Of a stretch of DNA of 64,000 nt, positions 23,401 through 35,886 are shown one piece after another (the stretch's first letter is position 1; the number at the start of each line of letters is the position of its first letter). The notes under the pieces are model-generated. The model searched no databases, was not told the origin of the DNA, and saw only the letters and a program-made list of their open reading frames with translations. Source of the stretch: Marasmius tenuissimus (taxonomy: Eukaryota > Basidiomycota > Agaricomycetes > Agaricales > Marasmiaceae); assembly GCA_029532415.1 (NCBI GenBank), contig JAQOTA010000052.1, positions 1,116,001 through 1,180,000 on the forward strand, read 5' to 3'. Made by a program: the position numbers and the translations under genes.

Positions 23401-24306
23401 ATCCAGAGCGAAAAGCCCCCTCCGCTCAACTGCACTGAAGCGTTCCCTGCTGCAATGCAGTTGAGCAACCTTTCCCAGATCGGAGAATATCCGTAAGTCT
23501 CGTTCAGAGGAACATACGAGACGAAGGGAAAGGGATATGAAGGGAGCTAGTCGATCATGACCAGCAATTGGAAGACACGGGAGCCGCTGACGCTGGCGCT
23601 CTCCCTCCGTCTCGGCTTCGAAGGACGGAGGGAGCTCCATGTCAAAGAAGATGATGGAATCCCCGGGGAGATCAGTGTACGCGTACGTTTTGATGATATG
23701 TGGGAAGCGTATCACTATCGCGAGAGGGGAGGAGTGTGAAAAATGTCGGAACCTCAGCCGAATTTCCCTTCGATCGAGGTTAAAAGACAAAGTGCCGGCA
23801 GGGACACACTGATATTCCCATTCTGAAGAATAAACAAAATCTCGACATTGCCATCCAAAGCTAAAGGATCGAACGGAGACGTGATGGGAGGTGGTAAATT
23901 CTTCTTTCCATTCCTTCTCCTCTGCCGCAATGGGGTCAATGTAAGGTTCCCGACGAAGCTTCTTCACTATTTCGGGACGAGGGGCGTGTCGTCCGGGATA
24001 GAACTTGACCCTCCGTGCACCGAATGCACATGTCTTGTAAGGGATAGGACGTCCATCCTGCTCTCCGAATTCCTCCAAAAATCGTTGTGCGAGATCGAGA
24101 TCGGGGAGAGTAAGAACACCCCTACCGCTGTGGTTCTGTGGCCCACGACGTCTTGGGCCATTCATGTCCAGAAGGCGGACATCGAAGTTCAATGGGAGAG
24201 GTGAAAAGGCATTGGCGTAGTCAGGACCATGAAATATCGTTGCAAGCCGTTGAACCAGGTCGTTCTTTGTTATGCTATAGGAGATATCGCGCATGAATAC
24301 CTCCAT
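20437..24306 (-). CDS. RNA-dependent RNA polymerase (RNA silencing)
   Basis: Exons 24306-22787, 22729-21708, 21649-21444, 21382-20733, 20677-20437 (1212 aa). N-terminal RRM-like region (MEVFMRDISYSITKNDLVQ; RGVLTLPDLDLAQRFLEEFG). The catalytic core has FTDGVGTMSREL, IRLMGSKGMLSVD, MIKFQ, LEGLILISRSPTIHPGDVQ and the signature YLGGGDLDGD, whose DxDGD aspartates bind metal. The C-terminus has WLAWKL and GARSFGWIALG, typical of cellular eukaryotic RdRps (QDE-1/Rdp1 type). Known role: making double-stranded RNA for Dicer in quelling or transposon silencing. All key residues are present, so it looks functional. An upstream in-frame ATG exists at 24387, but MEVFMRD fits the RRM start. Confidence 0.93.
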
Positions 24307-24809
24307 GGCGATGAAGGGATATAGTGGGAGGGCTGAGTGTGATGAAAGGGGGCCAGGGAAGGCAAGGACTGCGGCAAAGACCCTCAAAGACCCCAGCGGC
24401 GAGCGCCGAGACCTGCCTCCTATCCACGTGAGGTCGGTTGCAAGCGCTCATTTTCAAGCACTTAGCGCCCGTAGTTGTTTCTCTGGAGTCAATTTTGAAT
24501 CGAGGAGGCTGGCTCGAGGCTAGCACTGCGTGTCATGATACATGAGATTGAATACTTGAAACCTTGGACCTTGATTGAACATTTGGTGGACACTCTTTAC
24601 AGCAACGGTCATCAGCCATGTATTCTATGGCACGAATTCTCGCCGGTTCTACTCCAGAATCATACCGCCGCTCGACAAACTTGGCGTGTCCATAATCCAA
24701 AGGTTCAACTACTGCTCATTACATCCTCTCAGATGGTTGGTGGGCTGATCTGGATGTATGCCCTTCCACGCCGGGTCTTGAGGTGACAACTTCCGAAGGA
24801 TCATGCCTC
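24307..24809. other. Intergenic region upstream of the RdRp gene
   Basis: Holds the RdRp promoter and the 3' flank of the LYR gene, both on the minus strand. One palindromic CACGTG box lies at 24425-24430, about 120 bp from the RdRp start. No gene seen. Confidence 0.5.
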
Positions 24810-25140
24810 TCAACGTGAGGTAGGCAAGATCTCGTTGATTTCTCGCCGACAAATCTTTAACTTCTCTTCAATCAAGCTCTGAGAAAACCTTCAGCAATTA
24901 GTTAGGATTGAGATTGAGGAACACGCACCGTGTCCGTTAAGGCTCTATTCCGTTCAATTTCACTACGGATCCATGCGACCGTTTCGCGTCGTGCAGTCGT
25001 ATTTGGTATGTCTGTTTGAGATTAGCCAAGTTTGTGCTGAGATATGTATATATCAATTGACCTCTCGAAGCCCGGATAGCATGTCGGAAGAGGTCGAGGA
25101 CTTGTTGGCGAAGAATGAAATGCTTGAGAGTAAGTTGCAT
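24810..25140 (-). CDS. LYR-motif protein, LYRM2-like
   Basis: Three exons, 25140-25062, 25011-24929 and 24878-24810 (76 aa), with two 50-nt introns. The start MQLTLKHFILRQQVLDLFRH-type opening matches LYRM2, with LFR in place of LYR and the trailing Arg (AIRASR). WIRSEIERNRALTD supplies the helix with the conserved Phe/Ile and Arg/Asn pattern; the tail reads IEEKLKICRREINEILP. LYR proteins are small mitochondrial factors that bind acyl carrier protein and help respiratory complex assembly; LYRM2 is linked to complex I. A longer in-frame start (25245) would run into the divergent promoter and adds no family sequence. Confidence 0.85.
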
Positions 25141-25266
25141 AAGCGGAAGGACCACCTTGTGGTGGCGCTCAAAGTCACGGTGTACAAGTCTCGCTTGGAG
25201 GTGGACCAACACCTCACACTTACACTCCGTCCTTGCACCACACATTCCTCTTTTTCTTGCACAATA

Positions 25267-28200
25267 ATGGACACAAGTGCCTTGGAGGATAACTCGAAAG
25301 TGAATACACCCACCAAAGAAAACGAATCAGCCGACACAGAACCCATTTTGTCCAAAGATTCGAGCGACCATGCAGAACAACCACCAACACCCACTAAATG
25401 CCCCAAAATCTACACCAGAGCCCAAATTCTTGCGCTTTACAAGTCACCCTTAGTAGCTCTTCCAAATGGAATGCCAGAACTAAAGGATTGGTTTGGGTGC
25501 GTAGCATATCGTTATTTTTTATTGTCAAACGTCTGACACCTTCAATACAGTAGCGAAAACGAGCAAAATCTCAACAGAAAGGAATCAGAACCCTCCACTC
25601 CGAACAGTGGCCGTGAAAGAAGGTACCCCGCATAGCCCATCTACTAATTTTTCGCTCAACGTTTATTCCATGTCGTTAGATTCAGGCGCGATCCAGAGGA
25701 CGGCGGTGAGTTCAATTGTAATTGTTCGTAGCTCAAGTTTTCAGCAATTATCACAAAGATTTACCAGCGAGGCCGTCTTTCCGGTCTGCCGCTTCACAAC
25801 CTTCTCAAATGGGCAACTTCAAGCACCAGTCTATACGCTCAAGTGATCGTGATATAGACAGAGACGGCGAGAGGCTCCGTAACGTAAGCTCCCTCCCCGT
25901 TTTACTCATTTTTCATATTCTAATGCCAACATAGCTTTCGGACAAGTTCGATCGAGACCGCTTGTCAATATCTGGCCTGCGAAACAAGGACAGAGATACT
26001 GCTCCACATTTTGCCCCAGGGTCAAGCAGGGGAACGGCACAAGCAGGAACGATAGCTGCGCGACGTGCGGAAACTCGAGACGGAGCGAAAAAGAAGGTTG
26101 GAGAATCTAGCGAAGATTGGAGACGTGGTGCGGGCCCTCATTTATCTCATTGCTGTCCACAATTGACTTTGCCTGCAGGGGGTGACGTGCGCCGATCGGA
26201 CAGTGAGTTTTAACATACAGCCGTCGAGGTCAAACCTCATTTTAACTACAGGAAATGTCAACGCTCGAGATGAAAGAGACTCTCGTGCCCGTGACTCGTC
26301 TCGAAGCAGAAGAGACTCATCGCCCTTGCGACGTGAAGAACGAAACGACAGCCGCAGAGATAGAGATCGAGATCGAGATGACTATCGTCGCGAGCGAGAT
26401 GAGTTACGCAGGGAACGCGACCGCGATCATGACGGGGAACAGGAGGATTCAAAGAGGTGGAGAGAGGATGGAAAGAGGGACGAGCGTATGACACCTAGAC
26501 GAGACCGTCCGCGCGACAAGCCTCCCCACGAAAACTCCTGGGAGAACGGCGATCGTCGTTGGGCGTCAACGTCAGAGGACAAGGACCGGGGCAAGAAAGG
26601 TGCAGCCAGAGACAGGAAGAACCCTGCTCCCGAAGATTCCGGCAAAGACCGAGAGGAACGTCGACTTGAACGCGAGAAGGAGAAGGAGCCAGCTTGGATG
26701 GATACATACATCCCCCCTTCGTCAGGCGGTGGTATCTTAGGAGGGAAAGGAGTAGACGGGGAACTCGATGGGATCCAGGCTTGGAAGAAGAACATGAAGG
26801 AAAAGGAGCAGAAAGCGCAGAAGGTTTCTAAACCTGCTTCTACCACACAGGAGCCATCTCAGCCACTATCTCAGCCTGAACGGCAGGAGGAGCCTATGGA
26901 CGAAATCCAGAGGTTCAAACAATTGATGGAGGCTGCGCAGAAACAAAAATCTCCTCAAACAGACCCCAACCCTGGTCATTCTTCTGCATCGCCCACCAAT
27001 CTTGCCACCGAAACTAAAGGTCGGTTCTCTGCGTTTGATTGACTCGAGCTTTATTGACTTCTTTCAGCCTCTGACAACCGAAAGCCTCAGGAAAGCACGA
27101 AGGACGCCAGTCAACCAATAGACCCCGCCCACTCGTTGCTTTCTCTCTTGACATCATCAAATACTTCCCTTCATGCGGCATCCTCTCAGCCACCGACGTC
27201 CAACGACCCAGCCGCAAAATCCCCGCTGAAGTCAACGGACCCTTCAATCGTCGGATTCGAACGTCCGTCCAGCAACCCCTCTTCATCGACCGCCCTCCCT
27301 ATGAACGCTCCCCAAGGATCTAGGCTGCTAGCACTGGGCAACAAATTACCCATAAATCCCCAGACCACCGCCCCCAATGGCTCCGCCTCACCGTCGACTC
27401 CTCAAACTGCCCACAAATCTGCTCTCGCAGGATCGCAGGCTGAATCAGCTCAGACCCTGCCGAATGCCCCTTCACGTTCTTCCAACACTTTCTCACCGTT
27501 CGAGGAACGCGATCAAGCCGAGGCGCTTCGACGTGCATCGGCTGAACGCAACGCACTATCAACAGACCCTGGCTGGTCAGATGCACCGGGCGTCGACCAT
27601 CCAGGTTCCACGCAGTCGTTAGGCAAAGGAAGTAGATTTGCTAAGTTTTTCGACGCCAAAGGGAAAGAGGCGCCTCCGCACATGCCTGTACAGAAAGCTG
27701 CGAGTCCCGTTGGCGGCCTGTCCTCATCCCCTATCCCAGTACAACGGCCAGATGTCGGATTTAACGCAAACTCTGCACCGAACGGCGAACATAGGTCGGT
27801 CGAAGATTTATTTGCCAAACTCAATATGAGTAGCCAATTACAGGTATTCCCCTATCCGCTCTCTTCCACGGTACCTGCTGACTTCCTCGCAGCCCCAGAG
27901 ATCCAACCCCCCTCAACCGGGTCACACTCCTGGGAATATCTCATTTGGACAACAGGTTCACAACAATCTCCAGCAGCAGCAGCAGCTTCAACACCATCAT
28001 CTCTCACAGCAGCAGCAACAATTGCTCCAATCTCACCTCCATAACAATTCTCGAATTGAGTCTTTCGCTGAAAGTCGCAACTTTACGCCAGACGGTTTGG
28101 TGCCCGGGCTCCGCTCAGCGCCTCCTCCTCGTTCCCGCGAGAATGTCGGAATCTACCAAGATAACCTAGATGAAGTTCTACTGCTCAACGCTCAGCAGCG

Positions 28201-28942
28201 CCTATCAGTACAACAGCAGCAACAGCAGCGCAGTCTCGACCAACTTTATTCAGGATCCGTCCCGGCCGGGTTTGGCCAGCAGGGCAATCGTAACGTTGGA
28301 CTGACGTTGCAGCAGCAACAGTTCCGCGGTGGACCGTCACCGACTCTGCAGAGCCAACATACGCCTGTTCAGCAGCAAAGGCTTCCCCCAGGCCTAGCTA
28401 ACCTCGGTGGTCGACCGCCACATGACCCGACACAGCAGCTGTTGGGTTTGCAAGGAGCTCTAGGATCGCAGGTTCATAGCGGACTCCACATGAATCCTCC
28501 ACAGCAGCACAATTTCAACAACTTCCACCCACAGAATTCTAACGTCGGTTTCGGCGGACCACAGCCACAATTGCGCGGACCACCGCCAGGAAACGCTCTA
28601 AATCTACCCGCACATCATCAGTTGGGTGGATTGGGTGTGCCCGGTGGTCTAGATCTTCGCAACGCTAATCATCAGCAGGCACAGCTATTAGCCATGAGCG
28701 GGCTTGGTGGGGGTGGACTTCGGGGCGTTTCAAATAACGGTTACAATTCGGCCTCATCTGCACAGTTGCAGACTCCCTTGCTCGCTCAGTTGCGTCAACA
28801 GCAGCAGCCTCCTCAGCTTCCACCCCACATGATGCCTCATATGATGCCCCCCCATCTCCAGCAGCAACAAGGGCCCATGTCGGGCAATCAGAGTGCCCAG
28901 GACCTGATGGCGTTGTTGATGGGGGGCGGTCATCGAGAGTAA
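25267..28942 (+). CDS. 4E-T-like, Gln-rich translational regulator
   Basis: Nine exons: 25267-25496, 25551-25622, 25686-25705, 25768-25883, 25935-26127, 26179-26202, 26252-27019, 27068-27843, 27893-28942 (1082 aa). Near residue 50 is YTRAQILALY, close to the eIF4E-binding pattern YxxxxL-phi (Ile at the Leu position). A long RD/RE-rich region follows (about 150-330), then PAWMDTYIP and DEIQRFKQLMEA, then SVEDLFAKLNM, and a Gln/Pro/Met-rich C-terminus. This order resembles 4E-T (EIF4ENIF1), an eIF4E-binding P-body protein that represses mRNAs. The assignment rests on layout and short motifs, so it could be another RNA-granule protein. Exons of 20 and 24 nt are present. Divergent from the LYR gene, 126 bp apart. 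Confidence 0.65.
27950..28382 (+). repeat. CAG/CAA-rich tracts (polyglutamine)
   Basis: Several interrupted glutamine runs, for example around 27970-28030, 28208-28232 and 28310-28325, inside the C-terminal exon of the 4E-T-like gene. Codons are mixed CAG/CAA with His and Leu between. Confidence 0.75.
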
Positions 28943-31900
28943 ACTCGTTCGACTTCACCTGCCTTCTCGACCCCTCTTGGTCAATATACCTTTCTCATTA
29001 CAGGACTGTCCATTTTCTTTTGCTGTATAATCTCCCTCGTTTGTTATCATATCTTGACTATCTCCCTCAGTGTTCCTGACCCTACATACGCACCGCCGCT
29101 CACTTGAAATTTGATGCACACTACTCTTGTTTCTTGCCACTTGGATCTTGGTTGCGTCGTCATCAGGCACCCGCCCTCGTTCAGCTGTTCGTTCAGAGTC
29201 ATGTCCAGAACCGCTTACAAGAACGCCAATGCTCGTCAATACCGACGGTCCTATTTGCGCTGCGGTTTCTACGGGTAAACAGGACCGTCGGTACTGGGAT
29301 AAACGTACCACCCACCAACGTCCATGCTGTCCTTCCGACGTCATTGCGACGGGGCGAGCCCCGAAGATGAGCGCGATACGTGTACTCTTACGACTCCCGG
29401 TGCAGATGGACAATGCACTTCAGGAAGCCTCCGTGTAATTCTTGCAGTCGTACGTTTCGGGATTCTCATTTCGTTTACTTACCACACTGGAGCGGGCCTG
29501 ATGTCTTGGGCTTCACGGTCTTCGAGGTGGACATCGTGGTTATTTGGTGGTTATTCCGGTCTGGCCCGACTGTCATTTCATAGGACATACTCAACTCGTC
29601 ATAGGAAAGTCCGGTAAAACGTACCGCAGACAATTGTCACCACCTTCCAGGCAGCTTCAGGCCAGCCTAACATTGGCATCGTCACTGTCAGGACCAGCCG
29701 GATATTCCATTCACGAACCGAGAGTTTAGGATTTAGATCCATGTGCACACCCTGCAGATAGCCGATTGCATCATATCTTGGTCCCGAACGACGTTGCAAC
29801 AGGTTGCCGTAGGCCGCTCGTATGCCGTCGCCTACGATGCTGAGCCCGAATTTACTGGAAGAGCTGGGCGGCGAGATTTCTCGTCACAGATATGCCACCA
29901 AGAGGAACCGGAAATTACTCATCCCCACGCTGTTTGGAACATTCCTCCATATCATGCACGGATGCATGATGATCTGTACATTCAGCATTGTCATAGGTAG
30001 TATAACCGGCCACCCTCTTCCTCCGTTCTACGCTAGTTGTCTTCTGAAAACCGCATGAAAGGGAAATGCAGCGGCCATATGCCTCGGAATGAAAACCCAC
30101 ACGGATCTGGGACCTGCCTTCGGGAACTGCACCGTGAGGATCCCGTTGACGGTGGTCCCCACTGACTAGGTTTTAGGAGGTCACCAAGTGCTCTGTCCAG
30201 ATTCCAGAGTCACAGTAGTTCCACGTATCCAATTCGAGCTGAAACCCGAGCTTCACGCAGTCGGCGTTAGTGACCTAAAGCGCTAGATATTGACCGTTCT
30301 AAGTATTACAGTTTACTCAAGGCTCAGGCTCAGCGACCGCTCGGAGGCAAGGGACGTCTCGCTTATTCGACTCATCAGCCAGCATCAGCCTCGTCCGTAT
30401 GTAAAGCATTCAGTTGCTGTTCGACGCTTTGGTAAACTGCACGCGATCTTAGCCGAACCGTCCCGATTTCCAGTGAACGACAAGAGCCTAAAGATTTTGA
30501 AGGAATGGTTCAAGCCAGGAGTGGGCTGATTTGTTCCACGGACCCCCTGGACGGAAATTTGCGTACGGGAGACTTCTGGCCTCCGGCAAAGCTTCCCTCG
30601 CACTCGTTAGTAGTTACTCGCTTTTGCCACCAGTGCCTGGAAGGTATCTCCAACGTAAGTATAAAGTTGGAGAAGGTTCATAGGCAGGCTTTGCTCGTCA
30701 GGCCGATAGCATGGAGTCCCTTGAAGATACCAATACAGGAATATAAGATATGAGATGTCGTTGACATGGGAAGCTTCTTGTGACTCCGAGACCTTATACC
30801 AGCCTCAGTTTCTCACACGAAGCGTCCCAATTGTACAGGTGGAAAATAGAATCTTGCGATCTCGGAACATATCATAGGAAAAGTCCGTCGCCCTGTGGCT
30901 GGGGCGCAGAGGCTGTGGTGTTAGCATAGATACCGATAACCGAAGCATCAGAATTCTCTGACAGTCTGCCCATTACACTCGTCGAATGAATTCGCAAAGA
31001 CCTAGCCCAGTGCTGAGCGCTGGGTATATGTAGGGTGATCCTGACGCGACCTGGTGGAATTTGAGGCTCGCTGAAGGCGGCCATCTGTGTGGCTGAAGGA
31101 AAAGTTCTTCTCCGCAATTGATGGGGGCACCGAGAGAAACCGACCTTAAAAAAACCACATGGGCTTGTGGGTAAAGAGCTGTACGAGAATAAGACCTGCC
31201 GTCCTAGGCGTTAGAGGGGCATCCGCAAAGCCAGCATTTGTTTATATCCAGCAGGTTGATGGACCTCATCCGACGAAGGTTGTCCACGGCGGTGTGTAGT
31301 TATACTTGAAGATGGCTCAACATTGACGTGCAGAATTAGCATCTATTCGGAACTTTGCTTGGGGCAAATCGACCCTAGAAAAAGAGGATGACAGCAAGGA
31401 CGACAGTTAGTTTACTTACAATACACTTCTTTTAATGATTGGGAAACGAAAGGCCGGGGTAAAATGGATATTTGTACCAAGGAGATGGATGATGGATGAT
31501 AGTGACTGATGGAAGGGGGATGTGATGTAGGCTACATATAAGAAGAGGACATCTCACGTCGGCAGCAGGTGATCTGAGTGAGGAAAGTTCAGGCCGCTCA
31601 TGGGCCTGTCAGTGACGTTTGTGAAAATACTGTGAAAATCCAGGAAAAAAATACCGCACCGAGTAGAACGCCGGATGGGTTTTGTGAAGCGAGCTCTGGG
31701 CCCCGGAAAGACTAAGGGAAGTTGAAGTGAACGGACAATTGGTGCAGTGGAAGAATAATATGAAACTATTTTTCAGTCAAAATTCATGCACGTGCCAAGC
31801 GCATGTGTATGTTGTTTGCGTACTTCGTGCCGACCGTTTGTGTATTTTCTACCCGGTCCTACGGTCACTTTTCCAAGGAATTTTCCCTTTTATGAAAGTC

Positions 31901-34381
31901 TAAATCTGCCGGGCCCCCAGTGCCGAGTCACTCCGAGTTGCCGTACGAGTTCTTAACTTCCACCGGCCGGCCACAATGGCATAGCACAAATGGCTAACGC
32001 TGCGCTAAGTTTGCCTTGCCCAAGAATTCCGATCCTCACCAACGTGTGGAACTCGAATATTGAAATTAGCCATGCTGGAGAGTGGATTGTGTGACTTATC
32101 AGAATCTCGGGACTCGGTTGCTTGAACTTGAAGGTTTTAAGTTGTTTGCTGCCCCCACCATAGCGGCGTTGAGGACATCCAACCAAGCATACGTTTGACC
32201 TTCACATTCAGAGCCCCCGCTCCTCAAGAATTTGACCACGCTGATATCCTGTGAGATAGCTAAGTTCCTTGAGTATCCTAAGAGAGGGCTATATTGAAGA
32301 GGCAAAATAACTTAAAGCAGCCCCCATGCTATCCAGCTGCATTGCCTACATATGGCTACAGAATTATGATATTTATCATTTTTCCCATCGAGCCCTGAAT
32401 ATCACCATGTAATACGTATTCACGATGGACCCCTCAGGATCATACCTTTGAGCCTTTCAAGTCAAGTAGACCCCTTCCGCTACGGCGTGCTTGTTGGTGG
32501 AAGAGTTTGTTCCCCGATCTTTGTTGCTTGAGAAAATCGAGTCGTTATTTACTCAGAGCTCCCTTAGGAGCATCGAAATAAGACTGTTGCAGTATCGCGC
32601 CTCCGTTTTTAGAGCAACAATCTTAATGTAACATTTCCACGCTACAGCAACCGTGTTTCGGTAACTCCCGAATGTGGCCGTATCGCGGCATCCAACGGAT
32701 CTGGGCAGCCCTTTTCTTTCGAACCGTAGTATCGCAGAAAATCTCGTTTTTAAATATCCAATGTCAAGTACGGAAAGCAACTAGAGGGCACACCTACCAA
32801 TAGTAGCCACCACGCCGACTATCAAAAGTACGTCGAGCACGAATGCTCAAGCACGTCAACGGTTCACACCACACGTTTCGGCAATGAAGTACGCGAATCA
32901 CGTACGTTTTTGGTAACGCAATAGATTTTTGACTGAAAAGTACCTTTATAGAATAAACTATGATATGCTTGAGAGGCTTTTACGTGCGTCGCGCGGGATG
33001 AGACCGTTTTTAGCAAGTAATTTAAGCTAAGGGGAAGCAGATGGTTACCTAAAGAAGCCCAAGAGTGCGGCGTTGAAATCTGGTGATTCCTGTGAAATCG
33101 CGACATTTCCTGCCTGCAGGCAGGGAACGTGGTGTGTGGACCTGTATCAAAACGGGAGTACCGTATTCATACCTGTCATATTTACCCTGCCCAAGGAACT
33201 CAAGCGTTCTAAGCGGAACACGCTGCGAGCGCATTGCTACTGCCCTCACAGATAAATCTCACTGTCGTAGAATCGACGGAACCTCTTCTCATTTCCTTCT
33301 TCCTCGTCGGCAACTTGCAATTTTGGTAGTGGTCCTACAAGGGAACACTGCCAGGTCGAGAGCCACAGGAACAACCTCAAATTCCGGCGCAGAAGGACAG
33401 CGTGCAGATTCTCCCCGAATCTCACCTCGACAGCTCGCCGCTCTCTCCATTACCCTCCTTTTCACCCTCCTCAACTACGAGGCTAATATCTTCCGACAAC
33501 TCACCACAGTCACTCATTTCAAAAAGCGCCATCCAATCCGGTCCTACTTATTCAACACTCTAATTCACCCTCGTCCCTCGACCCCCGGCACCCTCAAACC
33601 TGTCAGAAATCCCTCTCATTTGCTCCTATCCAAATTCTCCTTTGTTGGCCTTGCGTATTGTGCGAGAGCCGACAAGAACTTGAAGCAGAAAACAAGAAAA
33701 AGGTGAGACCGACACCCGACGTCATAGCCTTGATCTCTTGTTCATCGCAAAACGTGGGGTCGTGAGAACAACGGGTGACCATTCGGAGGTGATGGCGATG
33801 GTTACTGGCGTGACAGCTAGCGCTTACGAGATGTGACAACGACTGCGATTTTGCAGTGCATGGCCCATTTTATCCAGATTCGGATTGATAAAACTGCGTC
33901 ACACGGACGGACCGGCTGCTGTCATGAGAGTCTTTTATAATTACAAGGCCTTGTGGCCTTTTTGTCCCTTCCCCTCCCAACGCCGTCAACGACGTCGAGG
34001 GCCCATATATCCCTTGTTTTTTTTCTCTTCTCCCTTTCTCATTATCTCCCATCACGACCTCGACGCTCACCACGATTTCCCTTCACTAGCCTTTCCCGAG
34101 GGTTGTCCTGCTCGTCTTCACGATCAGGCACCTCCTCATCGCCCTCACCGATTCCTAGACGCGCCGTCGTCTTCGTATGATCTGTAGTTTTCACCAGGTG
34201 AGTTTCTATTCACATTGCCCGATGTTCTGCATTTTTTTCTGTCGTTGTTGCGCTGTGTTTATGTGCCGTGGCGTCCCACAGTCCCGGTTGTGTGACATGC
34301 AACTCAGACATTTCTTTCTCATCTTCTTCTTCCTTCATTCTCTCTCTTACTTTCTTTTTTCTTTCTTTTTTATCTCGCGCA
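28943..34381. other. Gene-poor interval, 5.4 kb
   Basis: No open frame here shows a recognisable protein. The longest (33083-33706, 207 codons) has no family motif and no splice partner. No long direct or inverted terminal repeats, tRNA or rRNA were found by eye. The last 400 bases (33985-34381) are pyrimidine-rich and belong to the 5' region of the cyclin gene. Old transposon remnants or long untranslated RNA are possible but not shown. Confidence 0.5.
34198..34281 (+). other. Possible 5' UTR intron of the cyclin gene
   Basis: CCAG|GTGAGT at 34198 and CCCACAG at 34275-34281, both in the C/T-rich leader 100-185 bp before the ATG. Consensus sites only; not confirmed. Confidence 0.4.
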
Positions 34382-35886
34382 ATGACCTCTCCTTCTGGAA
34401 GCTCTGAATCTGATGCTGATGTTCTCTCTGTCGGTTCTCTGTCGCCTAGTCCTCAATCGATCGTACAACCATCCAAGTCGATTCTCGTCGAAATGAAAGA
34501 TACATCTACTGCATCCTCCAGACACAACCGAAACTCTCTCTACGGGAGGAAACGTCCATCTCCTCATGGCGTCTCCAAGGCCTCCAAGACCCCCTCCATT
34601 GTAGCAACTCATCAATCACGCAAGTCTCCCCGTTCCGCCAAGTCAGCACTTCTGTTACAGCGCCAACAACGCGATGCGCAGGTGCTTGCCCTTCGCAGAG
34701 ATGGTGTTTTGCTTGAGGAAGAGTACCGTGAAGAAATTCGTTGCTATATGCATGAGATGGAGGTCTGTCTGAGCCTCATTCGCATATCCACGCTTTGCCT
34801 GATTCCTAGTGCCTTTTCTGTTAGCGTTACACAGTGTCCTCTACCCAATCGATGGACCAACAGCCAGAGATCAAATGGCACATGCGGCCTTGTCTTGTTG
34901 ATTTCCTCGTCGAGATTCACTTCACATTCCGGCTGCGACCCGAGACCCTCTATCTCACGCTTAACATCATCGACCGCTACGTTTCGCGGCGTATCGTCTA
35001 CATAAAGCATTATCAACTGGTCGGTTGTGCTGCTCTTTGGATCGCTGCTAAATTTGAGGATGCGAAAGAGCGTGTGCCTACTGTGCAGGAGCTCGTGCAG
35101 ATGTGTCACGACGCCTACGAGGAGTCCGCGTTCATTCAAATGGAAGGACATATACTTTCTACCATTCAATGGACGCTGGGTCACCCTACAGCCGAGGCGT
35201 GGCTGAGGCTCATGTGCTGTGGACCTTGCCTAGAGGAGCCCCGAGTTCAGCATGTCGCACGGTTTCTCATGGAAATCACCCTTTTCTACCGCGAGTTCAT
35301 CAAGTATGCACCTTCGTGTATTGCTTTAGCAGCTCTTACCTTAGCACGGCATCTGTGCGGCAAGCCTCGCCGTGTATGGGAGGAGACAGACGAGTGCCTC
35401 GAGATTGTTGACTTGCTCGACGTTCGTCTCGCAAAGCGCGTCAACGACCTATCTGAGACGCTAGTGAAGAAATATTCGTATGCGTTCTACTCCAAAGCCG
35501 CCACATTCGTCGTTCAGCACTACCTGCAAGGTGGTCGATTCGTCCGCACCGCTCTTCCGCCATTCCCTCTCACTCCTCAGCGCTCTCGTTCGGACTCTTT
35601 GTCGACCGTCAGCACCCCCATGAGCACCACAACGTCTGTGTCGGACATGTCGGACGACTTCCCCCTTACCCCCATCACTCCCTCATTGCCGCCATCCTCT
35701 GATCCCTTCCATACGACTTACCCATCGGACGACAAGGAAAACTTACCATCATCCTTCGAGCCTGTGCTGAACAAACACAGAATGGACTGCGATAGTCCCC
35801 CAGACCAATACCTCCCCCACGACTTTGTGGCCTTCGGTCGGCCTGCTCTGCATAACCTCAATGTTTCTCCTCGGGCTTTTTCGTAG
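34382..35886 (+). CDS. Cyclin, probably G1/S type
   Basis: Two exons, 34382-34762 and 34825-35886 (480 aa). The acceptor at TTAG (34824) gives MHEMERYTVSST before MDQQPEIKWHMRP; the nearer CACAG would break the frame. Cyclin box N-terminal fold: MRPCLVDFLVEIHFTFRL, ETLYLTLNIIDRYVS, HYQLVGCAALWIAAKFED. The second fold has FLMEITLFYREFIKYAPS and AALTLARHL. The C-terminal 110 residues are Ser/Pro-rich with SP/TP sites. A possible D-box (RNSL) lies near residue 50. The tail LVKKYSYAFYS and the overall layout resemble basidiomycete Cln1-type cyclins; a B-type role is not excluded. The partner would be Cdk1. Confidence 0.88.

Noticed and set aside
30430..30470. GGCTAAGATC on the minus strand, as in U2 snRNA
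   Set aside because: The bases after it do not match the U2 branch-recognition region, so a 10-base coincidence.
33083..33706. 207-codon open frame in the gene-poor gap
   Set aside because: No recognisable domain, biased composition, no introns although real genes here nearly all have them.
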